Part shown: positions 17,169-24,690 of the stretch, one piece after another
Numbering within the stretch: the stretch's first letter is position 1
How the letters are laid out: each line of letters starts with the position of its first letter
NCBI GenBank assembly: GCA_030765485.1
Contig: JAVCCR010000021.1
Coordinates: 1-45,871, forward strand
Direction of reading: 5' to 3'
Length of the DNA stretch: 45,871 nt
DNA from: Candidatus Gygaella obscura
Lineage (GTDB): Bacteria; Omnitrophota; Gorgyraeia; Gygaellales; Gygaellaceae
Translations under genes and position numbers: made by a program
Notes under the pieces: generated by a model
Database searches by the model: none
What the model saw: only the letters and a program-made list of their open reading frames with translations
Told to the model about the DNA's origin: nothing

Positions 17169-18417
17169 TTATCAATTGTTTTTTAACTAAATTATAGACA
17201 CTAACAACGCAAAGTAAACTCCCTACAATTACCATAACACTTGTAGCATTGAAATACTCTGCAATGAAACTACTGATAAACATAAATATTAAAAAGGCAA
17301 AATGTATCACGATTTCAAGAGAACTAAATACCTTACCTCTCATTTCAGTCTGACTAGCCGAATGTATCAAGGTATTGGCGATATTCATAATCGGCGAAAT
17401 CACAATACCCAATAAAACAACCAATACAGAAGCCACTGCAAAATCAGGAAACTTATTTAAAACTAAGGTAAAAACAATCAATTGAAAACCTGATAAAAAA
17501 AGAAACACAAACATCGCTTTATAAAGAGAAAACTTTTGTCCAAACCTACCGTAAATAACCGTACCTAAAAATAATCCCAGCCCCAAAAACATTATCAAAA
17601 GCCCCAAGTCTTTAGTGGCAGACTGCAGGGCGTTCTGGATAAAAACGATTAAAACAACATAGACTGAACCCAGTGCTGACCAAAGTAAAAACAAGATCCC
17701 TGTTGTAAAACGAACCTCTTTTACCTTTACAATGTAGCCAATGCCTTCTTTTATCTCCTGGATAACGGATTTACTAATATCCTTTACAAAGCGGCTGCTT
17801 TGCTGAGCAAAATCCTTTGGTAATGAAGTGATTATCTTGCGCGGGTTTATCAAAAGAATCAGTATAGCTGAAATAAAGAAACTCAAAGCATCAAGATAAA
17901 AACCAGCTTGAGAAGACCACCACTCAACCAATATTCCGCCTAAACCAAAACCCAAAACAGCTGCAATCATCCCCGTTGTATTTACCAAGGAATTGGTCAA
18001 CAGAAGTTCCTTTTCCTGAACCAGATCAGGAATAATCGCCAGTTTTGCCGGCACAAAGAACCTGCCGATACAAAAAATCAGAAATATCACTATATACAAA
18101 GGAATATCGGAGCCTAAGCGGAATAAAAAAAGCGGAATTATCAAAACCAGTATTGAACGCAGGAAATCCGTAACAAACATGGTTTTCCTTCTATCCCAGC
18201 GATCAACATAGACTCCGGCTATAGGACCAATCAAGAATACAGGTATAATCGTAAAAGAAAGAATCTTGGCCATCTCCAAGGGGGAGCCGGGGCTTCTTTC
18301 ATAGACAAAAGCAATTAAAGCAATCTGGCCTAGGCGATCACCCCATTGAGAGATAATCTGACCTAACCATAAAAGAATAAAATTGCGGTTAGTAAATAAA
18401 TTTTTGAATTTTGACAT
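17149..18417 (-). CDS. MFS transporter, EntS-like exporter family
   Basis: Starting at ATG 18417 this is a 422-residue, roughly 12-helix major facilitator. The GPIAGVYVDRWDRRKTMF loop is the MFS signature between helices 2 and 3, and the family resembles MFS_3 (EntS-like exporters of siderophores or macrolides). The longer open frame upstream runs through tRNA-Thr and must be rejected. The ATG is only eight bases after the tRNA-Thr end with no Shine-Dalgarno sequence. Its end overlaps rnfC by 20 bases. The substrate is unknown. Confidence 0.85.
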   Translation of the reverse strand: MSKFKNLFTNRNFILLWLGQIISQWGDRLGQIALIAFVYERSPGSPLEMAKILSFTIIPVFLIGPIAGVYVDRWDRRKTMFVTDFLRSILVLIIPLFLFRLGSDIPLYIVIFLIFCIGRFFVPAKLAIIPDLVQEKELLLTNSLVNTTGMIAAVLGFGLGGILVEWWSSQAGFYLDALSFFISAILILLINPRKIITSLPKDFAQQSSRFVKDISKSVIQEIKEGIGYIVKVKEVRFTTGILFLLWSALGSVYVVLIVFIQNALQSATKDLGLLIMFLGLGLFLGTVIYGRFGQKFSLYKAMFVFLFLSGFQLIVFTLVLNKFPDFAVASVLVVLLGIVISPIMNIANTLIHSASQTEMRGKVFSSLEIVIHFAFLIFMFISSFIAEYFNATSVMVIVGSLLCVVSVYNLVKKQLINDPFKG

Positions 18418-18425
18418 TTTATTAT

Positions 18426-18498
18426 AGCCGACGGGGGGAATCGAACCCTCGACCCACGGTTTACGAAACCGTTGCTCTACCAACTGAGCTACGTCGGC
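18426..18498 (-). tRNA. tRNA-Thr (CGT)
   Basis: A 73-nt cloverleaf: acceptor GCCGACG/CGTCGGC, D-loop AGTTGGTA, anticodon loop TTCGTAA (anticodon CGT), T-loop TTCGATT. The T-stem has one A-C mismatch (GAGGG against CCCCC). CCA is not encoded, unlike tRNA-Phe just upstream. It reads ACG. Confidence 0.93.
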
Positions 18499-18507
18499 AG
18501 AAAAATA

Positions 18508-18583
18508 TGGTGCCGAGACCCAGACTTGCACTGGGGACGCCGGGCTTTTCAGGCCCGCGCTCTACTACCTGAGCTATCTCGGC
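18508..18583 (-). tRNA. tRNA-Phe (GAA) with non-canonical elbow
   Basis: A 76-nt cloverleaf with encoded CCA and perfect stems: acceptor GCCGAGA/TCTCGGC, anticodon stem CGGGC/GCCCG, loop CTGAAAA, T-stem CCCAG/CTGGG. The D-loop is AGGTAGTA (position 18 is A instead of G) and the T-loop is TGCAAGT (position 55 is G instead of T). Both partners of the normally invariant G18-Psi55 contact are changed; G19 and C56 are kept. Confidence 0.9.
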
Positions 18584-18595
18584 ACTTAGGGCATT

Positions 18596-18624
18596 ATTTT
18601 ACTAATATTTGTTCTTTCTGTCAA
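18596..18624 (-). promoter_or_regulatory. Promoter of the tRNA-Phe/tRNA-Thr unit
   Basis: On the minus strand TTGACA, 17 bases, TAAAAT, with the -10 ending 12 bp before tRNA-Phe. It probably also serves the MFS gene and the rnf operon. Confidence 0.75.
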
Positions 18625-19413
18625 CTAATCTATTATCTGAATCTGTATTGGATGTCTTACAATTATCTGAGCTGACCCCTTATATTCAGTTATTAACCCA
18701 GATACCCTTATAACTCTATTGGTAAAATGTTCAAATATATCTATACCAGCACGTTCAAAATTTACAATGTCCTTTCTAAAAATCACCAGCCTTAAAGCTT
18801 TTTTCCGGCTTTCATCATCAAAAAAGATCATAAACAGATTGGGTTTTTCAATCAAACCGGAAAAACGACCCTCTACGTTTTTAATCGAACCGATAAACTT
18901 CTTGGCAATTGTTGCTGGTATAACGTTTTTTTCCTGCCAAATACCTTTTTTCAAACCTCTTGCTTTTTGCTGCGCATCAATAAAATGATCTACATATTTT
19001 ATATTTGGCGGGTAGGTAAAAATAACTGCAAACCCTTCATCTAACAGCTTTTCATTTACAAAAACATCATCGACAAAACAATAACCTAAAAGCCTTGCGT
19101 ATTTATCTTTTTTTTGAACATCAAATTCAATTCTTACCTTTTTACCATCAACAAGCCTGCGGTTAAATTCTTTTGCCTGTACAGCAAAGTCTTTCGGCGA
19201 GTACTGCCAGGTGCCTGATACTTTTTTCGATGTCTCAGGTGTATCGATTCCGATATACCTAAGCGTCTGACCGTTGCTTAAAACTACGGTATCGCCATCA
19301 ATCACCTTTTTTACAATATAAAAATCATTGCCCAGATTGCCGCTAGAGCAACCGCAAATAAAAAATACTGCTATAAAAACAATTAAAGGCAATAACCTGA
19401 ATTTTTTTATCAT
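18625..19413 (-). CDS. Thermonuclease-family (SNase) lipoprotein
   Basis: This 262-residue nuclease cleaves DNA and RNA outside or in the periplasm. A signal peptide ends in a cysteine-rich ICGC (Cys20/Cys22), indicating a lipid anchor. The SNase core (about 31-155) contains the catalytic set: Arg52, Asp57, Thr58, Glu60 in LRYIGIDTPE and Arg107 in KYARLLGY. The C-terminal ~100 residues form a second domain, an OB-like extension that I cannot name. It follows the DUF3568-like lipoprotein gene by four bases and precedes the tRNA pair, whose -35 box touches its stop codon. Confidence 0.88.
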   Translation of the reverse strand: MIKKFRLLPLIVFIAVFFICGCSSGNLGNDFYIVKKVIDGDTVVLSNGQTLRYIGIDTPETSKKVSGTWQYSPKDFAVQAKEFNRRLVDGKKVRIEFDVQKKDKYARLLGYCFVDDVFVNEKLLDEGFAVIFTYPPNIKYVDHFIDAQQKARGLKKGIWQEKNVIPATIAKKFIGSIKNVEGRFSGLIEKPNLFMIFFDDESRKKALRLVIFRKDIVNFERAGIDIFEHFTNRVIRVSGLITEYKGSAQIIVRHPIQIQIID

Positions 19414-19417
19414 TGGA

Positions 19418-19807
19418 TTATTTTATCGCCGAAAACTCTCTGCTAATTTTGATGTATATCTTCTGGGCAAGATTAATATTCGGCAAAAGATACTTGGTGC
19501 GCGCAGAAACCCTTAAACGGACGGTATTTTTCGTAAGCTCTTCAATTCTTATATTGACGTTGTTTCTGTCAACTTCTACAGCCAAGGTGCCTTTGGTTCT
19601 ATCTTCTGCTCTGATAATGCCAGTAATCTCACTAACCTTAATCGCCGCACCCCAAACAGAACCCACATCTTGGGCAACTTCACCTTGAATGGTATCTTTA
19701 CTGATAGCATAACCGCCTAAAGCCCCTACTCCGATAAATAACGGCCAGCAACCACAAACTGATAAACATAAAAACAATGCCAAAATACCTGAAAAGACTT
19801 TTTTCAT
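19418..19807 (-). CDS. DUF3568-like lipoprotein
   Basis: A 129-residue lipoprotein with lipobox VCGC followed by WPLFIGVGALGGYAISKDTIQGE, the hydrophobic GG-Y entry of the DUF3568 family known mainly from Omnitrophota, Planctomycetes and deltaproteobacteria. The rest alternates strand and helix. AAAGGAG precedes the ATG. It probably shares a transcript with the nuclease gene. The function of the family is unknown. Confidence 0.7.
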   Translation of the reverse strand: MKKVFSGILALFLCLSVCGCWPLFIGVGALGGYAISKDTIQGEVAQDVGSVWGAAIKVSEITGIIRAEDRTKGTLAVEVDRNNVNIRIEELTKNTVRLRVSARTKYLLPNINLAQKIYIKISREFSAIK

Positions 19808-19819
19808 CTCGATCTCCTT

Positions 19820-19924
19820 TTAATCTATTTTCTTCTTACGCATCACCTTATAAAAACAAAAACTAAACCCTAGTATAATCACTACCCAGCTGATACCGAA
19901 AAATATCCAACCACCTTAATTCAT
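19820..19924 (-). pseudogene. Remnant of a small transporter subunit (MetS-like)
   Basis: After ATG AAT comes an in-frame TAA, then 31 codons open to TAA at 19820: GGWIFFGISWVVIILGF followed by FCFYKVMRKKKID. That is a single membrane helix with a basic tail, the shape of the small subunits that accompany NSS-family amino-acid symporters. It directly follows the NSS N-terminal fragment, where such a subunit is expected. The third-codon stop makes it non-functional unless an unseen start is used. Confidence 0.5.
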
Positions 19925-19925
19925 T

Positions 19926-20042
19926 TTAAACCGCCTTAGCAGGAAAACACAGGAAATTACCCAAACCAACCACAGAACCGACAACTGCCATTATAATGTC
20001 GGTACGAGAACCCCAGCTGTCTCTTTTTCGTATTTTATTCAC
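19926..20042 (-). pseudogene. N-terminal fragment of an NSS-family sodium-dependent transporter
   Basis: A 38-codon frame from GTG 20042 reads SWGSRTDIIMAVVGSVVGLGNF and then LCFPAKAV, ending in TAA. This is the unmistakable first helix of neurotransmitter:sodium symporters (WGSR...GLGN...FP), which holds sodium and substrate contacts. The remaining ~400 residues are missing. With the small-subunit remnant right behind it, the locus appears to be a decayed two-gene transporter with a large internal deletion. Together the two remnants account for the 276 bp between flanking genes. Confidence 0.7.
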
Positions 20043-20083
20043 TATAATTATATTATATATATTTGGCGGGGCTAATTCAAGAA

Positions 20084-20440
20084 CTAATCTTGTTTCTCAC
20101 TGGTTATGCTCCAGCTTAACAAACAATCGTTGCTGTCAAAATAAAGATAGATCTTTTCATTCTCAAAGAAATCAAGCGACAACCGATAAAGCCAACTTAA
20201 CCCATCGTCTTTTGTCAAAACCGGCTGACCGTAACGACTTAAAATATCCTTTTTATTAAGGCCTGTTTCTAAAACAGAACTTTTGATATCTTTTTTTAGG
20301 CTTTCAAACAAGGCATCTTTTTCCTCAATGCTTTTTTGCATAAGGGCATAATTGGAACCTAGTTTTTTAAAAACCATAACCCTTGAACATCCACTAAAAA
20401 AAAACAAACTTAACAATAAAAATAAAAAAACCTTATTCAT
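20084..20440 (-). CDS. Small lipoprotein, SmpA-like
   Basis: 118 residues with lipobox FFSGC (Cys18). A helical, charged stretch (35-60) leads into GLNKKDILSRYGQP, followed by WLYRL and a final strand with DSNDCLLSW. This resembles the helix-LGxP-strand pattern of BamE/SmpA-type domains. It starts one base after the stop of the larger lipoprotein gene, so the two are co-translated. The role is unknown, presumably in the outer membrane or periplasm. Confidence 0.6.
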   Translation of the reverse strand: MNKVFLFLLLSLFFFSGCSRVMVFKKLGSNYALMQKSIEEKDALFESLKKDIKSSVLETGLNKKDILSRYGQPVLTKDDGLSWLYRLSLDFFENEKIYLYFDSNDCLLSWSITSEKQD

Positions 20441-20441
20441 A

Positions 20442-21326
20442 TCACTCCATTTTGGTTTTCTTAGAAAACAAGGAAAAATCCACTGACTGAATTGATTTTA
20501 TATTAATCGGAATGGAAATTCCAGTCTTGGCAACTTTTAGAAATCCGCAAAAATCGATCTTTAGCTGTGAAGACTTTTTAACAAACTCATCGAAAATAAT
20601 TTTTCTTAGGTTCTCTTCTATTTTAATCGTATCCTCTATCAGCGTGGGCTGGCCTGAATTCAAAATAACGTTTCTAATCGCGCTGGAACCGATTATCTTT
20701 TCTTTATCAAAATACAATCTTATATCTCCGTCAAGCAACAAATCAATTTCAAAAGTGTTTACAAATTCTATCACATAATCAACAGATATATTACCCAACA
20801 ATCCTGGCTTTAAGGCAGAGAAAATCGTAGCAATCATCGGCCCTTTAAGGCTTTGCTTCATGCTCTTTAAATGCAAAGTGGCCACCTTATTATCATAAGG
20901 AATTTTTAATTTAAGTTTTTTATAGATGATATCGGTTTTTAGGAAAACACTTAGCTCGTCATTATTTAAAACTGCCAGATCCAGTTTTATATCAATCGGA
21001 CAGATCATACTGACATCTGTTGGCGTTTCAGGTTTTTGCCAATCAAGCTCAAGTTTTTTTAACTGAACGCCTTGTGCATCTTTTATAAATAAATAAATCT
21101 TTTCCAGTTTTAAATTGCTTTTTGACGGGTTAGTAAGAATAAGCTTTCCTTTTATCTCAACAAAATTTTGTTTAAATAAAGGCTCTATATCAACAAGGAT
21201 CTGCGGAATTCTCACCAAATTGTTCCTATTAGTCAAATACTGCAGACCAATAGAACAACCCGAAAACAAAATAACTCCAACCAATAAAAATAGAAGTATA
21301 AATTTATAACTAAAACTTTTTTCCAT
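20442..21326 (-). CDS. Lipoprotein with LEA14-like beta domains
   Basis: 294 residues with a signal peptide and lipobox LFSGC (Cys24). The mature part contains two segments of beta-sandwich character (VEIKGKLILTNPSKSNLKLEKIYLF and a later VIEFVNTFEIDLLLDGDIRLYF), resembling the LEA14/WHy fold. There is no catalytic motif. It overlaps the MazG-like gene by 17 bases, and another lipoprotein gene follows. Assignment beyond lipoprotein is tentative. Confidence 0.6.
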   Translation of the reverse strand: MEKSFSYKFILLFLLVGVILFSGCSIGLQYLTNRNNLVRIPQILVDIEPLFKQNFVEIKGKLILTNPSKSNLKLEKIYLFIKDAQGVQLKKLELDWQKPETPTDVSMICPIDIKLDLAVLNNDELSVFLKTDIIYKKLKLKIPYDNKVATLHLKSMKQSLKGPMIATIFSALKPGLLGNISVDYVIEFVNTFEIDLLLDGDIRLYFDKEKIIGSSAIRNVILNSGQPTLIEDTIKIEENLRKIIFDEFVKKSSQLKIDFCGFLKVAKTGISIPINIKSIQSVDFSLFSKKTKME

Positions 21327-21603
21327 GTCTATAAGGCCTTGTTTTATTATAATCTATCTTTTTTACCAAAGCGTCTTCCAAATCAATCTCTCTATCTCCA
21401 CAATAATCAAAAATCCTTATACAACAATCAGCCAATTCTTCTGCAATAGCATCTTTACCCTGATGGTTACGCATTGCCTCTAGCGCCTCTGAAAGCTCTG
21501 AGTGCATCAAAGCAATAAGTTCGCCATCATTTCTAGCATCCTGCCACCATCCTTTATCTTTTGCTACAGCATGACATTCATCTATAAACTGTTTTATCGT
21601 CAT
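21310..21603 (-). CDS. MazG-like nucleoside triphosphate pyrophosphohydrolase
   Basis: A 97-residue all-alpha NTP-PPase that hydrolyses (d)NTPs to monophosphates and PPi, used for pool cleaning. Metal ligands appear as E36xxE39 in ELSEALEAMR and E56xxD59 in EELADCCIRIFD, the ExxE...ExxD arrangement of MazG proteins. The length fits the single-domain type. I use ATG 21603, which shares one base with the preceding stop (TGATG); the frame can open two bases earlier only with TTG 21606. Confidence 0.85.
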   Translation of the reverse strand: MTIKQFIDECHAVAKDKGWWQDARNDGELIALMHSELSEALEAMRNHQGKDAIAEELADCCIRIFDYCGDREIDLEDALVKKIDYNKTRPYRHGKKF

Positions 21604-21917
21604 CAACTCTCCTTTTTAAAAATTTCTTCTGCCTTCATGCGAGCAGTCATATTATTATAGTCTTTATAATCAACACAGATAAACTGTTTACGCCATACTT
21701 TTAGTTTAACAAAAAAACTGGGATCCTCAACAATTTCTTGCCTAAAAGTAATATACTTTATCTGTGAGTTGCAACTATCGCACTTGCCTTTAGATAAATC
21801 AGCAATATTGTTCTTACACTTCTGACAGATCGCACTCTTTATCCCCAAAATGGCAATATGCTCTTTGACATCATTTAAATCAAGCTCTTTCCAGACTCTT
21901 AAGAATCTAGTATTCAT
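21603..21917 (-). CDS. Hypothetical zinc-ribbon protein
   Basis: 104 residues. Two CxxC knuckles (C31/C34 and C46/C49) form a zinc ribbon between an N-terminal helix and a C-terminal basic part. I know no family match. It overlaps the M48 protease gene by 11 bases and the MazG-like gene by one, so all three are translationally coupled. A nucleic-acid or protein adaptor role is possible but unsupported. Confidence 0.6.
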   Translation of the reverse strand: MNTRFLRVWKELDLNDVKEHIAILGIKSAICQKCKNNIADLSKGKCDSCNSQIKYITFRQEIVEDPSFFVKLKVWRKQFICVDYKDYNNMTARMKAEEIFKKES

Positions 21918-23010
21918 TAAAATAATTCTTTGCCAGTTTTATTCTCGATGCTATCGAAGGATGATCATACAATAAGAACTCAATTAACCGGTTCGGGTTT
22001 TTATCCGACAGATTCTGCTGTCCTAGTTTTTCCATTAAAGAAATAAAACTATCTTTATCGTTTGTAGCATTAAGCGCAAAAGCATCAGCTTCTCTTTCCA
22101 GCTTTCTGGAATATGCATTCTGTAGTGGCATAGCAACAAGGCTGATAATAATAAAGAAAAGCGCTATAATAGGAAAACCTACAATATCGCTAAAACCATT
22201 GATGCCTAAAAATAAAAATGACTTAGATAAAAATACATACATAAAAAATAAACTCGCTAAAGTTATAACAAAGCCGGAAAAGAGCAATTTGCGTATATGA
22301 CCACAGGCAAAATGGCCAAATTCATGCGCAAGAACAGCAATAATTTCATTAATCGTATAATTATCTACAAGGGTATCAGCAAGCACGATCCTTTTGGTTT
22401 TACCCATTCCAATTATCGCTGCATTTGCTTTTGCGGTTTCTTTACTGAAATCTATAGTATAAACATTCAAAACCTTTATATTGTTATTTCTGGCAAGCTC
22501 AATTATATTTTTACTAAGCTCCTTATTCTCAAGAGGCTTATATTTATAAAATATAGGCAGGATCATAACTGGCAAAATGAAACTTACCAAACTACTAAAC
22601 ACCAGATAAAACAAACTAAACCACAACCACCAATAACCTGGTTGAAGATTAAAAAATAGATACAACACTTCAATTAACGCTGCGCCAAAGACAAAAGAAA
22701 TAACTGCCTTTTTGATGTTTTTCTTAAACCACTGGGAAGAACTTTCCCGGGAAAGATTGAATTTATGTTCTAAAACAAATTGTGAATAAAAACTGATTGG
22801 GAAAAAAACTATGTAAAAAACCATGCTCAAAAAAGAGAAATATATAAATAAGGTTAAATAATAATTATTACTTATCTCTATGGCCAAGTCTTTTAACAGA
22901 TGTGAACCACCCAAGAAAAACAATAATGAAAGTAAAAGAATATTTAAAGAAATCTCTAAAAAGAAAAACGAATTCTTTATCGCCTGGTATTCTTTAGATT
23001 TATTATTCAT
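21907..23010 (-). CDS. M48 family membrane metalloprotease, Ste24-like
   Basis: A 367-residue multi-pass membrane protease. The zinc motif is HEFGH (229-233) and the third ligand lies in LEREADAFAL near residue 298, typical of M48. Several hydrophobic segments precede it (about 14-38, 50-76, 103-122, 128-155), matching the M48 N-terminal membrane domain of CAAX proteases; bacterial versions perform membrane protein quality control. It overlaps the genes on both sides. Confidence 0.9.
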   Translation of the reverse strand: MNNKSKEYQAIKNSFFFLEISLNILLLSLLFFLGGSHLLKDLAIEISNNYYLTLFIYFSFLSMVFYIVFFPISFYSQFVLEHKFNLSRESSSQWFKKNIKKAVISFVFGAALIEVLYLFFNLQPGYWWLWFSLFYLVFSSLVSFILPVMILPIFYKYKPLENKELSKNIIELARNNNIKVLNVYTIDFSKETAKANAAIIGMGKTKRIVLADTLVDNYTINEIIAVLAHEFGHFACGHIRKLLFSGFVITLASLFFMYVFLSKSFLFLGINGFSDIVGFPIIALFFIIISLVAMPLQNAYSRKLEREADAFALNATNDKDSFISLMEKLGQQNLSDKNPNRLIEFLLYDHPSIASRIKLAKNYFNEY

Positions 23011-23776
23011 CTTTACCTGTTGATACTGCCTTCATACGCATAGAATAGCTATTCATAAAACTACTATATTCAAACTTTAAGGGAAAATGATTCTCATCCG
23101 TACCAATCCATATTCTAAACGCTCCCTTTTTATCCTCTAAAAGATAGGCTTTGCTTGTTCCAAAAGGCACTTTAATATCAACAACTTTTTTTATTTCCAG
23201 TTCATAAGATTTAGTGGGTAGATTTATGCTTAGAATCTTGCCAAGAGAAAAATCATTAATCAACCTGCAGTAATATAAAAGCGATATGCTGTTTTGTATA
23301 ACCGTGGGCTTTTCAATAAATAAGTCTGGTAACGTCTTGCCGTTTTTGACTTTCTTAATCGTTACGCTTTTGTTTTTAATGTCATAAATTTCGGTAATCT
23401 CTTCCTTATCCCAACCCATAGAAAGTTTTCTTTCTACGTATAAAGGATAAAGATTATCTTGCTCAACAAATATTTTTTCAACTCCTTTATAATTTACGGT
23501 ATCACTGATAGATTCTATACAATAATGTAATTGACTGTAATCTTCAGTTGAACCGATAAATTCAATTACACTGCTACCTATCTTAAAGCTAAAAAGATAC
23601 ACATCAAAATCTATCTTTTCATTCTTAATAAAGGGGAGTTTCTTTATCTGATTTTGAGTAACAATTGATTTAGCTGGGCATATTTTATACAATGAACATT
23701 TCTTATTCTTTATATAAGATAAAAAAATAATTGCTATGACAATAAAAAACGTGAGTACTAAAGACCTTTTTATCAT
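23003..23776 (-). CDS. DUF3108 domain protein
   Basis: 257 residues with an N-terminal membrane anchor or signal (about 6-22). The main body begins with EKIDFDVYLFSFKIGSSVIEF and carries the repeated beta strands and the late FPLKFEYSSF strand of the DUF3108 family, a periplasmic beta-rich protein of unknown function. It overlaps the nadA stop by four bases and the protease start by eight. No catalytic residues are evident. Confidence 0.7.
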   Translation of the reverse strand: MIKRSLVLTFFIVIAIIFLSYIKNKKCSLYKICPAKSIVTQNQIKKLPFIKNEKIDFDVYLFSFKIGSSVIEFIGSTEDYSQLHYCIESISDTVNYKGVEKIFVEQDNLYPLYVERKLSMGWDKEEITEIYDIKNKSVTIKKVKNGKTLPDLFIEKPTVIQNSISLLYYCRLINDFSLGKILSINLPTKSYELEIKKVVDIKVPFGTSKAYLLEDKKGAFRIWIGTDENHFPLKFEYSSFMNSYSMRMKAVSTGKDE

Positions 23777-24678
23777 TTAATGCTCAACATCCTCTTAATC
23801 GGTTTTAATGCCTTTTTTCTTATAGCTTCTGTCACCTTCACTTCGTATTTCATATTTTCAAGAGAAAAAAGCAGCTTTTCAAGTGTTATCTTTTTCATGT
23901 CATCGCATATTGCCTTAGCACTTGCTGCAAAAAACTTCTTTTCCGGGTTTTCCTTATACAATCGGTAGAGCATTTCCTTCTCAGTGCCGATTATAAATTC
24001 TTTCTTCCTTGATTTGCTTACAAACTTACACATACCGCTTGTCGAAACAGCAGCATCCGCTAAAGCAATAACTTCAGACGTACACTCAGGATGCACTAAA
24101 ACAACAGCCTGAGGATGAGCTTTTTTCTGTCTTTTTATATGTCTGGGGGTTATATCAACGTGAACCGGACATGACCCCTTCCAGCTAATTAATTGTTGCC
24201 CAGTAGCCTTATATGCATAATCACTAAGACATCTATCAGGAACAAAAATAATCTCTTTTTTGTTTTTAAGATACCTGATAACAGAGATTGCATTGCCAGA
24301 AGTGCACACATAATCCAACTCAGCCTTAATTCTAGCTGTTGTATTCACATAACCAACGTTTACTGCTTTAGGATTTCTTGCCTTTAATAATTTTAACTCT
24401 CTTACGGTTATAGAATCAGCCAAAGGACAACCTGCATTATTATCGGGAATCAAGATTCTTTTATCCGGGCAGAGTATAGAAGCCGTCTCAGCCATAAACT
24501 TTACGCCACAAAAAACAATAACCTTAGATGATAACTGCGCAGCTATTCTGCTAAGCTCTAAAGAATCCCCTAATATATCGGCTATATCCTGTATCTCAGG
24601 AAGTTGATAATTGTGCGCCAGAATTGAGGCGTTGCGCAATTTTTTCAATCTTAATATTTCTTTCACTATTTTTTTCAT
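23773..24678 (-). CDS. nadA: Quinolinate synthase
   Basis: NadA condenses iminoaspartate with DHAP to quinolinate, the first pyridine of de novo NAD. The 301-residue enzyme carries the expected [4Fe-4S] ligands Cys57 (VFCGVKFMAET), Cys199 (HPECTSE) and Cys258 (AICDDMKKITLEK), plus the start ILAHNYQLPEIQDIADILGD. Its oxygen-sensitive cluster fits an anaerobe. Partners nadB and nadC are not in the window. It lies 12 bases after mnmA. Confidence 0.95.
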   Translation of the reverse strand: MKKIVKEILRLKKLRNASILAHNYQLPEIQDIADILGDSLELSRIAAQLSSKVIVFCGVKFMAETASILCPDKRILIPDNNAGCPLADSITVRELKLLKARNPKAVNVGYVNTTARIKAELDYVCTSGNAISVIRYLKNKKEIIFVPDRCLSDYAYKATGQQLISWKGSCPVHVDITPRHIKRQKKAHPQAVVLVHPECTSEVIALADAAVSTSGMCKFVSKSRKKEFIIGTEKEMLYRLYKENPEKKFFAASAKAICDDMKKITLEKLLFSLENMKYEVKVTEAIRKKALKPIKRMLSIK

Positions 24679-24690
24679 ATATTGCCTTAT

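Noticed and set aside
17149-18531. MFS protein with a 38-residue N-terminal extension
   Set aside because: The extension is the translation of tRNA-Thr and tRNA-Phe sequence; the true start is 18417.
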